Source: Oscillospiraceae bacterium
Lineage (GTDB): Bacteria > Bacillota > Clostridia > Oscillospirales > Ruminococcaceae
Length of the DNA: 7,096 bases
Reading direction: 5' to 3'
Assembly (NCBI GenBank): GCA_017528675.1
Contig: JAFXOO010000061.1
Coordinates: 1 to 7,096, forward strand
The translations under genes and the position numbers were made by a program. Shown here in pieces: positions 1 through 6,059 of the stretch. The notes beneath the pieces were generated by a model that made no database searches, was not told the origin of the DNA, and worked only from the letters and a program-made list of their open reading frames with translations. Within the stretch, counting starts at the first letter, position 1. Every line of letters starts with the position of its first letter.

Positions 1-194
1 GGGGATTTCGCTCACTGCGGTGAGCGACCAGGGCTTTCAGCCCTGGACCTGACCAGCTTTTTGAAAAAAGCTGGACCAAAAACTTTTGAGTTCGCTCCAC
101 GCTTTCAAGAATGGTTTTTGCATGACCAAAGCCTGGTTTTCCCCCGCTTTTGACTCCAAAAGCGGGCGGGGGTCAAGGGGGCAGCGCCCCCTTG
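1..194. repeat. Hairpin-rich intergenic repeat with five stem-loops
   Basis: No credible gene lies here. Five inverted repeats follow one another: stems 8-15/20-27 (TCGCTCAC/GTGAGCGA), 28-35/39-46 (CCAGGGCT/AGCCCTGG), 53-61/66-74 (CCAGCTTTT and its complement), 143-152/157-166 (CCCGCTTTTG/CAAAAGCGGG) and 174-182/186-194 (CAAGGGGGC/GCCCCCTTG). All are perfect or nearly so, with 3-5 base loops. The last ends seven bases from the stop codon of the minus-strand membrane protein gene, so it probably acts as that gene's terminator. One hairpin would suffice for that, and five in series suggest a dispersed repeat module of this bacterial group. The block may continue left of the window. The hairpins are directly visible; repeat-family status is inferred. 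Confidence 0.75.
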
Positions 195-200
195 CACTGC

Positions 201-677
201 CTATTCCGCTCTTTTCAGCGTAACGGCATAGGCAGCCACCGCTGCTGCGCAGGGTGTCAGACTCAGGAAGCCCAGCACTGCCATTCCCCAGACCGGCACA
301 CTGCCCGCCGAAATATCCGCCGAAATCAGATTGCACACGCTCAGAAACGGCGCACACAGCAGCTTATACAGCCGATAATAATCATCCGGAAGCAGCCCCG
401 CCCTTGCTGCCAGGAGCATCCCCCAGAGCACACACGGCACCGCTGCGCCGGTCAGTCCATGCAGCAGCGCCCGGATTGCAGACGGCTTTGCCTTCCTGTC
501 TGCCATTGCCGCCGCATAACCGCCCTGTATCATCAGACCAAGCAGAATTCCCACCGTGCAGATGCTGCACAGCACCCGCACCAGAATACTTCCTGAAAAG
601 GACAACGTCAGATCCAGAAACAGCGTCAGCACCTCTGCCAGGAGCCAATAGCCTAACATCCGCAGAATTGTTTTCAT
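201..677 (-). CDS. Small integral membrane protein of unknown function
   Basis: A 158-residue protein that I do not recognise. It has four to five hydrophobic stretches, at roughly residues 5-22, 30-52, 69-92, 105-122 and 128-152. They are separated by short polar loops, including a basic loop DRKAKPSA near 60-67 and an acidic-aromatic loop PDDYYRLYK near 97-105. This suggests a polytopic cytoplasmic-membrane protein. There is no signal-peptide cleavage site and no catalytic motif. The ATG at 675-677 is the first possible start because an in-frame stop lies two codons upstream. It is preceded by no good Shine-Dalgarno sequence, unlike every other gene here, so translation may be weak. The gene is divergent from the 762-1214 gene across 84 bases and is followed by the hairpin block at 1-194. 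Confidence 0.7.
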   Translation of the reverse strand: MKTILRMLGYWLLAEVLTLFLDLTLSFSGSILVRVLCSICTVGILLGLMIQGGYAAAMADRKAKPSAIRALLHGLTGAAVPCVLWGMLLAARAGLLPDDYYRLYKLLCAPFLSVCNLISADISAGSVPVWGMAVLGFLSLTPCAAAVAAYAVTLKRAE

Positions 678-679
678 AT

Positions 680-708
680 TTTACCGATCTCATTTCTGTC
701 TGTATATT
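680..708 (+). promoter_or_regulatory. Candidate sigma-A promoter for the 762-1337 pair
   Basis: TTTACC (680-685) and TATATT (703-708) are separated by 17 bases, matching 4/6 and 5/6 of the -35 and -10 consensus. Transcription would start near 715 and give a leader of about 47 bases before the ATG at 762. It lies between the divergent gene starts, just beside the start codon of the membrane protein gene. It is the best candidate on this strand but weaker than the other promoters in the window. Confidence 0.45.
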
Positions 709-761
709 TTTCACATTCTGCTCCATACTACTCACAGATTGCTGAGGAAAGGAGCAAAAGC

Positions 762-1214
762 ATGGAAACGATTGACCACACCACCGGGAACCCTGTGGCG
801 AATGTATTAAGCGGGTTCTACAAAAACGCAGCCGTCGGCGCCTCCGGTATCTCCAGCCTGCTGCCGGAGGTCGAGGACATGAAGCTGCGCCGTGAGCTGT
901 TTGCCCAGCGCTCGTATTACGAGCAGCAAAAGCAAAGCATCCGCCAGCAGATGGCGGAAATCTGGCTCGAACCAATGGAGAGCGGCAAGGTCGCCAGATA
1001 CTGGAGCAACCTCATGATCCGTATGAAGGCACGACTCGGCATGACAACCGAAACCGCCGCCAAACTCATGGTCGAGGGCACCAATATGGGCATGGTGCAG
1101 CTCCGCCAGGTGCTCAACCACAACCCGAACATCCCCGATGACCTGCACGAGCAGGGCGAAAAGATCCTTGCTCATGAGCAGGAATATCTCGCCCGTATCA
1201 CGCCCTATCTGTAA
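762..1214 (+). CDS. Helical, possibly ferritin-like protein of unknown function
   Basis: A 150-residue soluble protein without a signal peptide or membrane segment. The sequence is almost all predicted helix: about residues 11-31, a long charged helix 36-66 (EDMKLRRELFAQRSYYEQQKQ), 74-108, and 127-147, linked by short turns at NPNIPDD (121-127) and around 70-74. This four-helix pattern, with stretches such as MVEGTNMGMVQLRQ (103-116) and a C-terminal EQEYLARI, resembles small ferritin-like or DUF2383-type proteins of Clostridia. That likeness is from memory, and no clear di-iron EXXH pair is visible. The start is well supported by AAAGGAG at 748-754, seven bases before the ATG. The stop overlaps the ribosome binding site of the following small ORF, so the two are almost certainly cotranscribed. 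Confidence 0.75.
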   Translation: METIDHTTGNPVANVLSGFYKNAAVGASGISSLLPEVEDMKLRRELFAQRSYYEQQKQSIRQQMAEIWLEPMESGKVARYWSNLMIRMKARLGMTTETAAKLMVEGTNMGMVQLRQVLNHNPNIPDDLHEQGEKILAHEQEYLARITPYL

Positions 1215-1226
1215 AGGAGGCGCCAG

Positions 1227-1337
1227 ATGCCCGAACCGCCTACCAGGATCTACCGGCCGCATCCCCCTGTCCAGCCTGTCCCGGACAGCACTGACGATGC
1301 ACCTGTACGCATCTATCCGACCCCTGCTGCACCATAA
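1227..1337 (+). CDS. 36-residue proline-rich small protein
   Basis: ATG at 1227 and TAA at 1335-1337 enclose a 36-codon ORF. Its start lies six bases after a full AAAGGAGG (1213-1220), which itself overlaps the stop codon of the upstream gene, an arrangement typical of translational coupling. About one third of the residues are proline. The motif R-I-Y occurs twice in similar settings: PPTRIYRP near residues 4-11 and APVRIYPTP near 25-33. There is no cysteine, hydrophobic segment or signal peptide, so the product should be disordered and cytoplasmic. It ends two bases before the terminator hairpin, as expected for the last gene of a transcript. I recognise no family. A role with the helical protein encoded upstream is inferred from position only. 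Confidence 0.6.
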   Translation: MPEPPTRIYRPHPPVQPVPDSTDDAPVRIYPTPAAP

Positions 1338-1339
1338 AA

Positions 1340-1373
1340 GAGAACTTGCCTGGAATTCTCCGGGCAAGTTTTC
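1340..1373. terminator. Bidirectional rho-independent terminator
   Basis: Bases 1340-1354 pair with 1359-1373 in a 15-bp stem with two G-U wobbles and an ATTC loop. It lies two bases after the small ORF stop (plus) and ten bases after the regulator stop (minus), between convergent genes. On the plus strand the T run (1369-1372) is inside the stem; on the minus strand a TTTT follows the stem, so both directions are plausible. Confidence 0.8.
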
Positions 1374-1383
1374 GTATCCGTAC

Positions 1384-1800
1384 CTATTGCTTTTCCCTGC
1401 ACTCAGCACACACGCCGTAAAGCACCGTCTTGGACTGGTCAATCCGGAAGCCGTGGTGCTCCAGGATATGGCTTTCCAGCTCACACAGATGCTCACAGGT
1501 CACATGATAGAGCTTGCCGCACTGCAAGCACTTCAGATGAAAATGCCGGCTGCATTCCCCGCCGTGCGGAAGATATTCATAGCAGGCACAGGTGCGGCTG
1601 TCGAGTGTATATTTCCGCAGTACCCCCTCCGAAACAAGCTGATCGAGGCAGCGGTAGATCGTTGCCGTGCCGACAGGCGTTCCCTCATCCTCCAGATGGC
1701 GGGAAAGCTCCTGTGCTGTGACATGCTCCCCCTCGTGACTGGTCAGATATTGGAGAATCTGCTCCTTTTGTCTGGTTTTATAGCCCCCGGGCTGCTTCAT
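1384..1800 (-). CDS. Fur/Zur/PerR-family metal-dependent transcriptional regulator
   Basis: A 138-residue cytoplasmic DNA-binding repressor of the ferric uptake regulator family. The N-terminal winged helix carries the recognition-helix signature VGTATIYRCLDQLVSEGVL (about 43-61). The C-terminal half holds the dimerisation and metal domain with HFHLKCLQCGKLY (86-98). Two CXXC pairs, C91/C94 and C131/C134, should form the structural zinc site. Candidate sensor ligands are H79, C83, H86, H88, H104, H111, H115 and H116. A cysteine just before the HxH (C83) recalls Zur more than Fur or PerR, but the metal cannot be assigned safely. I chose the ATG at 1798-1800 because AAGGAGG (1808-1814) lies seven bases upstream. 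The ORF can be extended by 11 codons to 1833, but that start has no such site. The length fits the family. Confidence 0.93.
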   Translation of the reverse strand: MKQPGGYKTRQKEQILQYLTSHEGEHVTAQELSRHLEDEGTPVGTATIYRCLDQLVSEGVLRKYTLDSRTCACYEYLPHGGECSRHFHLKCLQCGKLYHVTCEHLCELESHILEHHGFRIDQSKTVLYGVCAECREKQ

Positions 1801-1822
1801 GGGGATGCCTCCTTGATGGTTA

Positions 1823-1833
1823 ATGTTCAACAT
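1823..1833. promoter_or_regulatory. Short palindrome in the regulator leader, possible operator
   Basis: ATGTTCAACAT is a perfect 5-1-5 inverted repeat located between the predicted transcription start (about 1866) and the ribosome binding site of the Fur-family gene. Autoregulation is common in this family. However, the palindrome is shorter than a usual Fur, Zur or PerR box and does not match their consensus sequences, so the operator role is only a guess. Confidence 0.3.
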
Positions 1834-1872
1834 ATGGAAGTACCGGTGGATTTCCGCACCAGCACCTCTTTA

Positions 1873-1901
1873 AGTATACCACAGCTAACCATTTTTGTCA
1901 A
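1873..1901 (-). promoter_or_regulatory. Strong sigma-A promoter of the Fur-family gene
   Basis: On the minus strand, TTGACA (1901-1896), a 17-base spacer and TATACT (1878-1873) give a perfect -35 and a 5/6 -10. The transcript would start near 1866, with a leader of about 65 bases. The TGA stop codon of the upstream peptidase gene (1900-1898) lies within the -35 hexamer. Confidence 0.85.
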
Positions 1902-2845
1902 GTTGCAGATGCCGTCTCCGTGGTCATCTCTGTGGTCTCCTGTATCTCCGGCTCCGGAATCGGATCCTCCGCCGTCAGATCGGGGTCAAGGCGGTTACGG
2001 GCGAGCAGCGGCTCCTTGTCACCTTTCTTCTCTACAATCACACAATAGCGCCCCATCGTGGTATAACGCTCATCCACCACACTTTTCTTGTAGGACGTGG
2101 GTGTTCCGTAGCGGTAGGGGTCGTTAAAATAATAATTCTCCTCGTCATAGCCGATCAGCACCAGGCAGTGCTCCAGTGCCATCCAGTTATAGAAATCATC
2201 CGTAGGCTCGCCGTTTTCATCGAGCAGATACCAGCTCCGCCACGGGAATTCATTGAGCATGCTGATGGTTGCCCACATGATGACGGGCGTTCCCTCCGGG
2301 ATAAAGGTTTCGGCCATTTCCTGCAAATCGGCTCCGGTCATGTCCACCGCCTCATAGCCCTCCGGGAGGAGTTGGTTCATCATTTCCACAATCACCGGCG
2401 CAAAGCAGCCGTAGCTTGTCTCGTCATACGGGCTGCCGATAAAGGCACGCTCCGGATGCGGCGCACAGCCCTTGCCGTCCTTCCATTCCGGATAGGCGCA
2501 GGTCGTATGCTCAACTACCGTATCAATCGGCACTTCCTCACCGGAATAGTATTCCAGCACCATCTTGGCGCTGACCAGCTCACAGCCGGTCGGGAGCAGT
2601 CCCCGCTGGCTATAGAACGGCACATCCTCAATCATCGCCTCTGCCGGGGCAGGAGGACGGGTTTCCGGCTCAGTCGGCGCAGTTTCAGGTTCCGTTGGTT
2701 CCGGTTCCGTCGGCAGACTTGCCATCAATGGCACAGGAGGGCCAGCCGGCACCGCCTTGTCAGGCTGTTTCTGACACGCCGCAGCCGTGCCGCAGAGCAT
2801 ACATGCAGCCAGCAACGCTGCGCATTTCCGGGTAAAAAACCGCAT
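1898..2845 (-). CDS. C39-like cysteine peptidase, predicted lipoprotein
   Basis: A 315-residue predicted surface protein. Residues 1-24 form a basic-hydrophobic signal peptide ending AAAC, a non-classical but acceptable lipobox, so C24 is the likely lipidated residue. A Pro/Glu/Thr linker with repeated PTEPE units follows (about 45-68). The peptidase domain of the C39_2 type spans about 74-272. The likely active site is C88 in PTGCELVSAKM, H226 in ALEHCLVLIGYD, and N241 or D242 in YYFNDPYRYG, with Q80 as a probable oxyanion residue. It should cleave peptides or be an inactive relative outside the membrane; the substrate is unknown. A Thr/Glu-rich tail (about 285-315) ends the protein. I chose the ATG at 2843-2845 because of AAAGGAGG (2852-2859), six bases upstream. 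The longer ORF to 2938 overlaps the promoter. Cotranscription into the regulator gene is possible, as no terminator separates them. Confidence 0.85.
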   Translation of the reverse strand: MRFFTRKCAALLAACMLCGTAAACQKQPDKAVPAGPPVPLMASLPTEPEPTEPETAPTEPETRPPAPAEAMIEDVPFYSQRGLLPTGCELVSAKMVLEYYSGEEVPIDTVVEHTTCAYPEWKDGKGCAPHPERAFIGSPYDETSYGCFAPVIVEMMNQLLPEGYEAVDMTGADLQEMAETFIPEGTPVIMWATISMLNEFPWRSWYLLDENGEPTDDFYNWMALEHCLVLIGYDEENYYFNDPYRYGTPTSYKKSVVDERYTTMGRYCVIVEKKGDKEPLLARNRLDPDLTAEDPIPEPEIQETTEMTTETASAT

Positions 2846-2896
2846 GCCTGTCCTCCTTTCGACAAAATCAGGCTCAAATGATAGTCCGTCTATTTT

Positions 2897-2925
2897 ATCA
2901 TACACTATTTTTGCACAGATGTCAA
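2897..2925 (-). promoter_or_regulatory. Strong sigma-A promoter of the C39-like peptidase gene
   Basis: On the minus strand, TTGACA (2925-2920) and TATGAT (2902-2897) are separated by 17 bases, with an A-rich spacer. Transcription should begin near 2890, giving a leader of about 45 bases. This position also rules out the longer upstream start at 2938, which would lie before the promoter. Confidence 0.85.
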
Positions 2926-3051
2926 GATAAAAAACCAATAAAAGTTCCGGCCTTTTACGCCCTCCGGTGCATGCTTTTGCATGGACGCTGCATCTGCCCC
3001 CATTGCCGCCGCATCACGCAATGCCCCCCCGAAAAATTATTGACAAGCTGA

Positions 3052-3080
3052 AACCGGCTGGAAATGGACTCCAGCCGGTT
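3052..3080 (-). terminator. Hairpin terminator after glgX
   Basis: AACCGGCTGGA (3052-3062) pairs perfectly with 3070-3080 around a seven-base loop. It begins four bases after the glgX stop on the minus strand. The following T tract is imperfect (TTTCAGCTTGTC, then TAATTTTT about 15 bases on), so termination may be leaky. The rest of the interval up to 2939 holds only short weak inverted repeats (for example 3001-3006 with 3018-3023) and a run of seven Cs at 3024-3030. Confidence 0.65.
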
Positions 3081-3084
3081 GGTA

Positions 3085-5190
3085 TCACTTCTGTCTTTTC
3101 CTGCCCTTCTGCATCGTGCGTTTCAGCTCCAGCACCACAGCGCTGCGACCCGGAAGCTGTAGGATATTGCCCTCACGGGGTACCACGGCATTGCAGTCCA
3201 TCCCCGTCTGGTACGGTGTATCCGTATAAAACGCCGCTGACCAGAACCACCCGACCGGCAGATCGGGGAGCTGCATCGGGACAGTATCCCAGTAGGCATT
3301 GATCCCGATAAAGACCGCATCGTCCTCCCCCGCATCATTCCGTCCGGCAAACAAAATGCCGATACAGCGGGAGTCCTCCTGGAACGAATCATTCCAGGCA
3401 ATCGAATTGTGGATGCTCATGGACGGGAAGCCCAGCGAACAGGCAGCCGTCTCCCGGCGCACAACCGGATGTGCCTTCCGGAATGCGATGAGCGCCTGCA
3501 CATAATCGTGCACCTCCCGGAATTTCTCCAGCCTCGACCAGTCCAGCCAGGAAATCCCGTTGTCCTGGCAATAGGCATTGTTATTGCCGTACTGCGTGTT
3601 GCAGAATTCGTCACCCGCATAGAACATCACCGCACCCCTGCTGCACAGCAGCGCCGTGAACGCATTCTTGACCATCCGGATGCGCAGATTGTTCACAGCC
3701 GGGTCGTCTGACTCGCCCTCTGCGCCGCAGTTCCAGCTATTGTTGTCGTCCATGCCGTCCAGATTTGACCAGCCGTTGGCCTCATTGTGCTTATGATTAT
3801 AGCTATAGACATCCCAGAGCGTGAATCCGTCATGACAGGTCAGGAAATTCACTGTCGCATTATCCCCCCTGACAGAGGGGTCATAGATATCCCGTGACCC
3901 GGCAATGCGCTGCACGGCACTCCATGCCATGCCGCTGTCACCCTTGAGGAACCGCCGCAGATCATCCCGGTAGCGGCCGTTCCACTCCGCCCAGCGATGC
4001 CAGGAGGGAAAGCTCCCGACCTGGTACAGGCCGCCCGCATCCCACGCCTCTGCAATGAGCTTGACTTTGGTGAGAATCGGGTCATAGGCAAGCTCCTTGA
4101 GCAGTGGCGGCATATCCATCGGCGCACCGGATTCGTTCCTGCCCAGAATTGACGCCAGATCAAACCGGAAGCCGTCAATCCGGTATTCAATCGACCAGTA
4201 GCGCAGGCAGTCGATGATAAACTGCTGCACAACCGGGTGATTGCAGTTGAACGTGTTCCCGCATCCGCTGAAATTGAAGTAATGGCCGTCCGGTGTCAGC
4301 ATATACCACACGGAATTGTCAATTCCCTTGAAGGAGAACACCGGCCCGTCCTCATTTCCCTCGGAAGTGTGGTTGAACACCACATCGAGGAACACCTGGA
4401 TGCCATTGTCATTGAACGCCCGCACCAGCCGCTTGAGCTCATCCCCCTCGTGGTTGAACTCCGGCTTTGAGGCATAGCTTGTATTCGGCGCAAAGAAGCA
4501 GGTGGTATTATAGCCCCAGTAATTGAGAAGCTGTTCTCCGTTCATACTACGGGAATCCGCCATCTCGTCAAATTCAAACACCGGCATCAGCTCCACGGCA
4601 TTGATGCCCAGCGCCTTGAGATAGGGCAGCTTCTCGATGACGCCTTCAAATGTGCCGGGGCTTTGCACCCCGGAGGACGGATCCTTCGTGAAGCCACGCA
4701 CATGCAGCTCATAGATCACCAGATCCTGGAACGCAATCACCGGCTCGTCATACTTGCCCCAGTCAAAGCGATCCGCCACAATACGTCCGTGGTAGGTATC
4801 CCCGATCTTCTGTCCCCACACGCTCTGGCCGGTCACAGCACGGGCATAGGGATCGAGAATATCCCGCTCCCGGTCAAATAACAGCCCCTTTTCCGGGTCA
4901 TACGGCCCGTCGAACCGATAGCAGTATTCCACCTCATAAATATCAAGGTCAAACACCATAATTGACCAGGTATCCCCGATGCGGTAGTCATCCGGAATCG
5001 GAATAACGGCATAGGGGGTCTGCTCCTTGCGGTGGAACAGTGCCACCGAGCAGGCCGTGGCATGGGAGGAATGCACGGTGAAATTCACGGCATATCCCAG
5101 CGCCGTTGCGCCCTGCAACGTAAACAGTCCCGGCCGGACATCAAAGCCCTCAATCGTCTCGACCGGTGTATAATGGTGTCTGTGCGGCAT
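3085..5190 (-). CDS. glgX: Glycogen debranching enzyme (GH13 isoamylase/pullulanase type)
   Basis: A 701-residue cytoplasmic enzyme that hydrolyses alpha-1,6 branch points of glycogen or of limit dextrins left by phosphorylase. An N-terminal beta-sandwich (CBM48-like, about 15-110) precedes the GH13 barrel. The four GH13 signature regions are intact: DVVFNH (269-274), GFRFD with nucleophile D344, AEAWD with acid/base E381, and CHD with transition-state stabiliser D454. A C-terminal beta domain ends in a very basic tail (about 690-701). Length and the GYNT and YELHVRGFT blocks fit the GlgX/TreX family. The ATG at 5188-5190 follows GGAGGTG (5196-5202) by five bases. The gene is the second of a two-gene unit, 27 bases after the Nudix gene. 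No other glycogen gene is in the window. The choice between glgX and a secreted pullulanase favours glgX, as there is no signal peptide. Confidence 0.95.
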   Translation of the reverse strand: MPHRHHYTPVETIEGFDVRPGLFTLQGATALGYAVNFTVHSSHATACSVALFHRKEQTPYAVIPIPDDYRIGDTWSIMVFDLDIYEVEYCYRFDGPYDPEKGLLFDRERDILDPYARAVTGQSVWGQKIGDTYHGRIVADRFDWGKYDEPVIAFQDLVIYELHVRGFTKDPSSGVQSPGTFEGVIEKLPYLKALGINAVELMPVFEFDEMADSRSMNGEQLLNYWGYNTTCFFAPNTSYASKPEFNHEGDELKRLVRAFNDNGIQVFLDVVFNHTSEGNEDGPVFSFKGIDNSVWYMLTPDGHYFNFSGCGNTFNCNHPVVQQFIIDCLRYWSIEYRIDGFRFDLASILGRNESGAPMDMPPLLKELAYDPILTKVKLIAEAWDAGGLYQVGSFPSWHRWAEWNGRYRDDLRRFLKGDSGMAWSAVQRIAGSRDIYDPSVRGDNATVNFLTCHDGFTLWDVYSYNHKHNEANGWSNLDGMDDNNSWNCGAEGESDDPAVNNLRIRMVKNAFTALLCSRGAVMFYAGDEFCNTQYGNNNAYCQDNGISWLDWSRLEKFREVHDYVQALIAFRKAHPVVRRETAACSLGFPSMSIHNSIAWNDSFQEDSRCIGILFAGRNDAGEDDAVFIGINAYWDTVPMQLPDLPVGWFWSAAFYTDTPYQTGMDCNAVVPREGNILQLPGRSAVVLELKRTMQKGRKRQK

Positions 5191-5217
5191 ATAATCACCT
5201 CCGGTTCAGGTGTAGGA

Positions 5218-5715
5218 TTACAGGTCAAAAACTGCCTTGATGCTGTCATAGTGCAGGAAAATGCCCTCGGCGGCAAATGCCTCGATCTGTGCCTTGTCTG
5301 CAAGCATAAAGCCGCTCATCTCGGCAAGCTGCGGCGTCACATCCGCCTCGTCAAAATCGAGTACAAAACGATAGATATCCACAAAATAGTTGTCGCCCTC
5401 GCTCTCTCTGCGGTAGCTGAACAGATAGCCGCCTTCTGCATCAGAAACATCCAGCCCGGTCTCCTCCAGCACCTCACGGCGCACGGCCTGCGCAGATGTC
5501 TCGCCCGCCATCACGCCGCCGCCGGAGACCTCCCACCAGCCCGGTGCCCAGTGCTTATCCATTGCACGCCGGGTGATGAGGAATTTCCCGTCCGGCCGGC
5601 AGACCACACCGAGCACCGTCAGGTGATACTCCCCCGGCTGCATTGTGAAGTCATTGCGCTGCATCGTGCGGCCGGTGGGCTGCTTGTTTTCATCATAAAT
5701 ATCCCAGTATTCCAT
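5218..5715 (-). CDS. Nudix hydrolase
   Basis: A 165-residue cytoplasmic hydrolase of diphosphates linked to another moiety. The Nudix box GX5EX7REUXEEXGU is perfect at residues 66-88: G66, E72, R80, E81, E84, E85, G87, L88. The catalytic glutamates that bind divalent metal are therefore all present. The N-terminal stretch WDIYDENKQPTGR (4-16) and the WEVSGGG run-in resemble the isopentenyl-diphosphate-isomerase-like branch of Nudix proteins, but the substrate is not predictable from sequence. The ATG at 5713-5715 is chosen because GGAGGT (5723-5728) lies seven bases upstream. The ORF stays open to 5847 only by reading into the repeat element. It is the first gene of a unit with glgX. A link to glycogen turnover, such as hydrolysing a sugar nucleotide, is possible but unproven. 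Confidence 0.93.
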   Translation of the reverse strand: MEYWDIYDENKQPTGRTMQRNDFTMQPGEYHLTVLGVVCRPDGKFLITRRAMDKHWAPGWWEVSGGGVMAGETSAQAVRREVLEETGLDVSDAEGGYLFSYRRESEGDNYFVDIYRFVLDFDEADVTPQLAEMSGFMLADKAQIEAFAAEGIFLHYDSIKAVFDL

Positions 5716-5755
5716 TGGTGATACCTCCGTCTGCGTCAGTCTGATGGTTCTTTTA

Positions 5756-5927
5756 GGCAACACCGCACAGAGCTGGTGGTGCAGATGCGCAGCCAGATTT
5801 TTCGTCAGATTGTATAGAAATGACGCCGCTGGGCTGGCGCCCAGCAAGGAATTTCTGTGCAGGATGACGGAAAAGATGCAAGCAGATGTGCCGCCAAGCC
5901 GTCAGGCGGGCTTTGTGCGGTATTGCC
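5756..5927. mobile_element. MITE-like palindromic element with terminal inverted repeats
   Basis: The ends are inverted repeats of 14 bases with one mismatch: GGCAACACCGCACA at 5756-5769, and TGTGCGGTATTGCC at 5914-5927. The centre is a perfect 7-bp stem with a TGGC loop (5828-5834/5839-5845). Between them the two arms still match imperfectly, sharing TTTT.CGTCA and AGAAAT blocks, so the whole 172 bases could fold into one long hairpin. A TTTA direct repeat flanks both sides (5752-5755 and 5928-5931), compatible with a target duplication. It has no coding capacity and therefore looks like a non-autonomous element. It sits in the leader of the Nudix-glgX operon, starting within about a base of the predicted transcription start. 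No second copy occurs in this window. A regulatory role for the hairpin is inferred. Confidence 0.7.
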
Positions 5928-5933
5928 TTTATC

Positions 5934-5962
5934 ATTGTAGCACATTGCAGGGATAATGTCAA
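5934..5962 (-). promoter_or_regulatory. Strong sigma-A promoter of the Nudix-glgX operon
   Basis: On the minus strand, TTGACA (5962-5957), 17 bases and TACAAT (5939-5934) form a near-consensus promoter. Transcription is expected near 5927, giving a leader of about 210 bases made up mostly of the palindromic element. No known riboswitch is recognised in that leader. Confidence 0.85.
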
Positions 5963-6059
5963 GCAGCTCCGGCTCCCCTTCACCCTTAGACAGAAAACCG
6001 GCTTTTTTGCACATCTGAGCGCAATTCTCCAAAACTTTCGCCCCGCCCTGCCGTATCGC

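Noticed and set aside
701..730. Minus-strand promoter for the membrane protein gene (TATACA at 706-701)
   Set aside because: The -10 is plausible but no -35 resembling TTGACA occurs at 16-18 bases, so I did not list it.
1138..2127. Plus-strand ORF of 329 codons
   Set aside because: It crosses the end of the helical protein gene, a terminator, the Fur-family gene and a promoter. It is a low-complexity reading of the opposite strand.
1895..2881. Long plus-strand ORF of 328 codons
   Set aside because: It is antisense to the C39-like peptidase gene, which has a signal peptide, catalytic motifs, ribosome binding site and promoter. The plus-strand product is rich in Arg and His with no domain.
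3024..3030. Run of seven C residues as a phase-variation tract
   Set aside because: It is short and lies in non-coding DNA downstream of glgX, not near any promoter spacer or coding start.
5032..5721. Plus-strand ORF of 229 codons
   Set aside because: It is antisense to the Nudix gene and the start of glgX, both with intact signature motifs.
5716..5927. Riboswitch in the long Nudix-glgX leader
   Set aside because: No known aptamer motif is recognisable, and the length is explained by the palindromic element.
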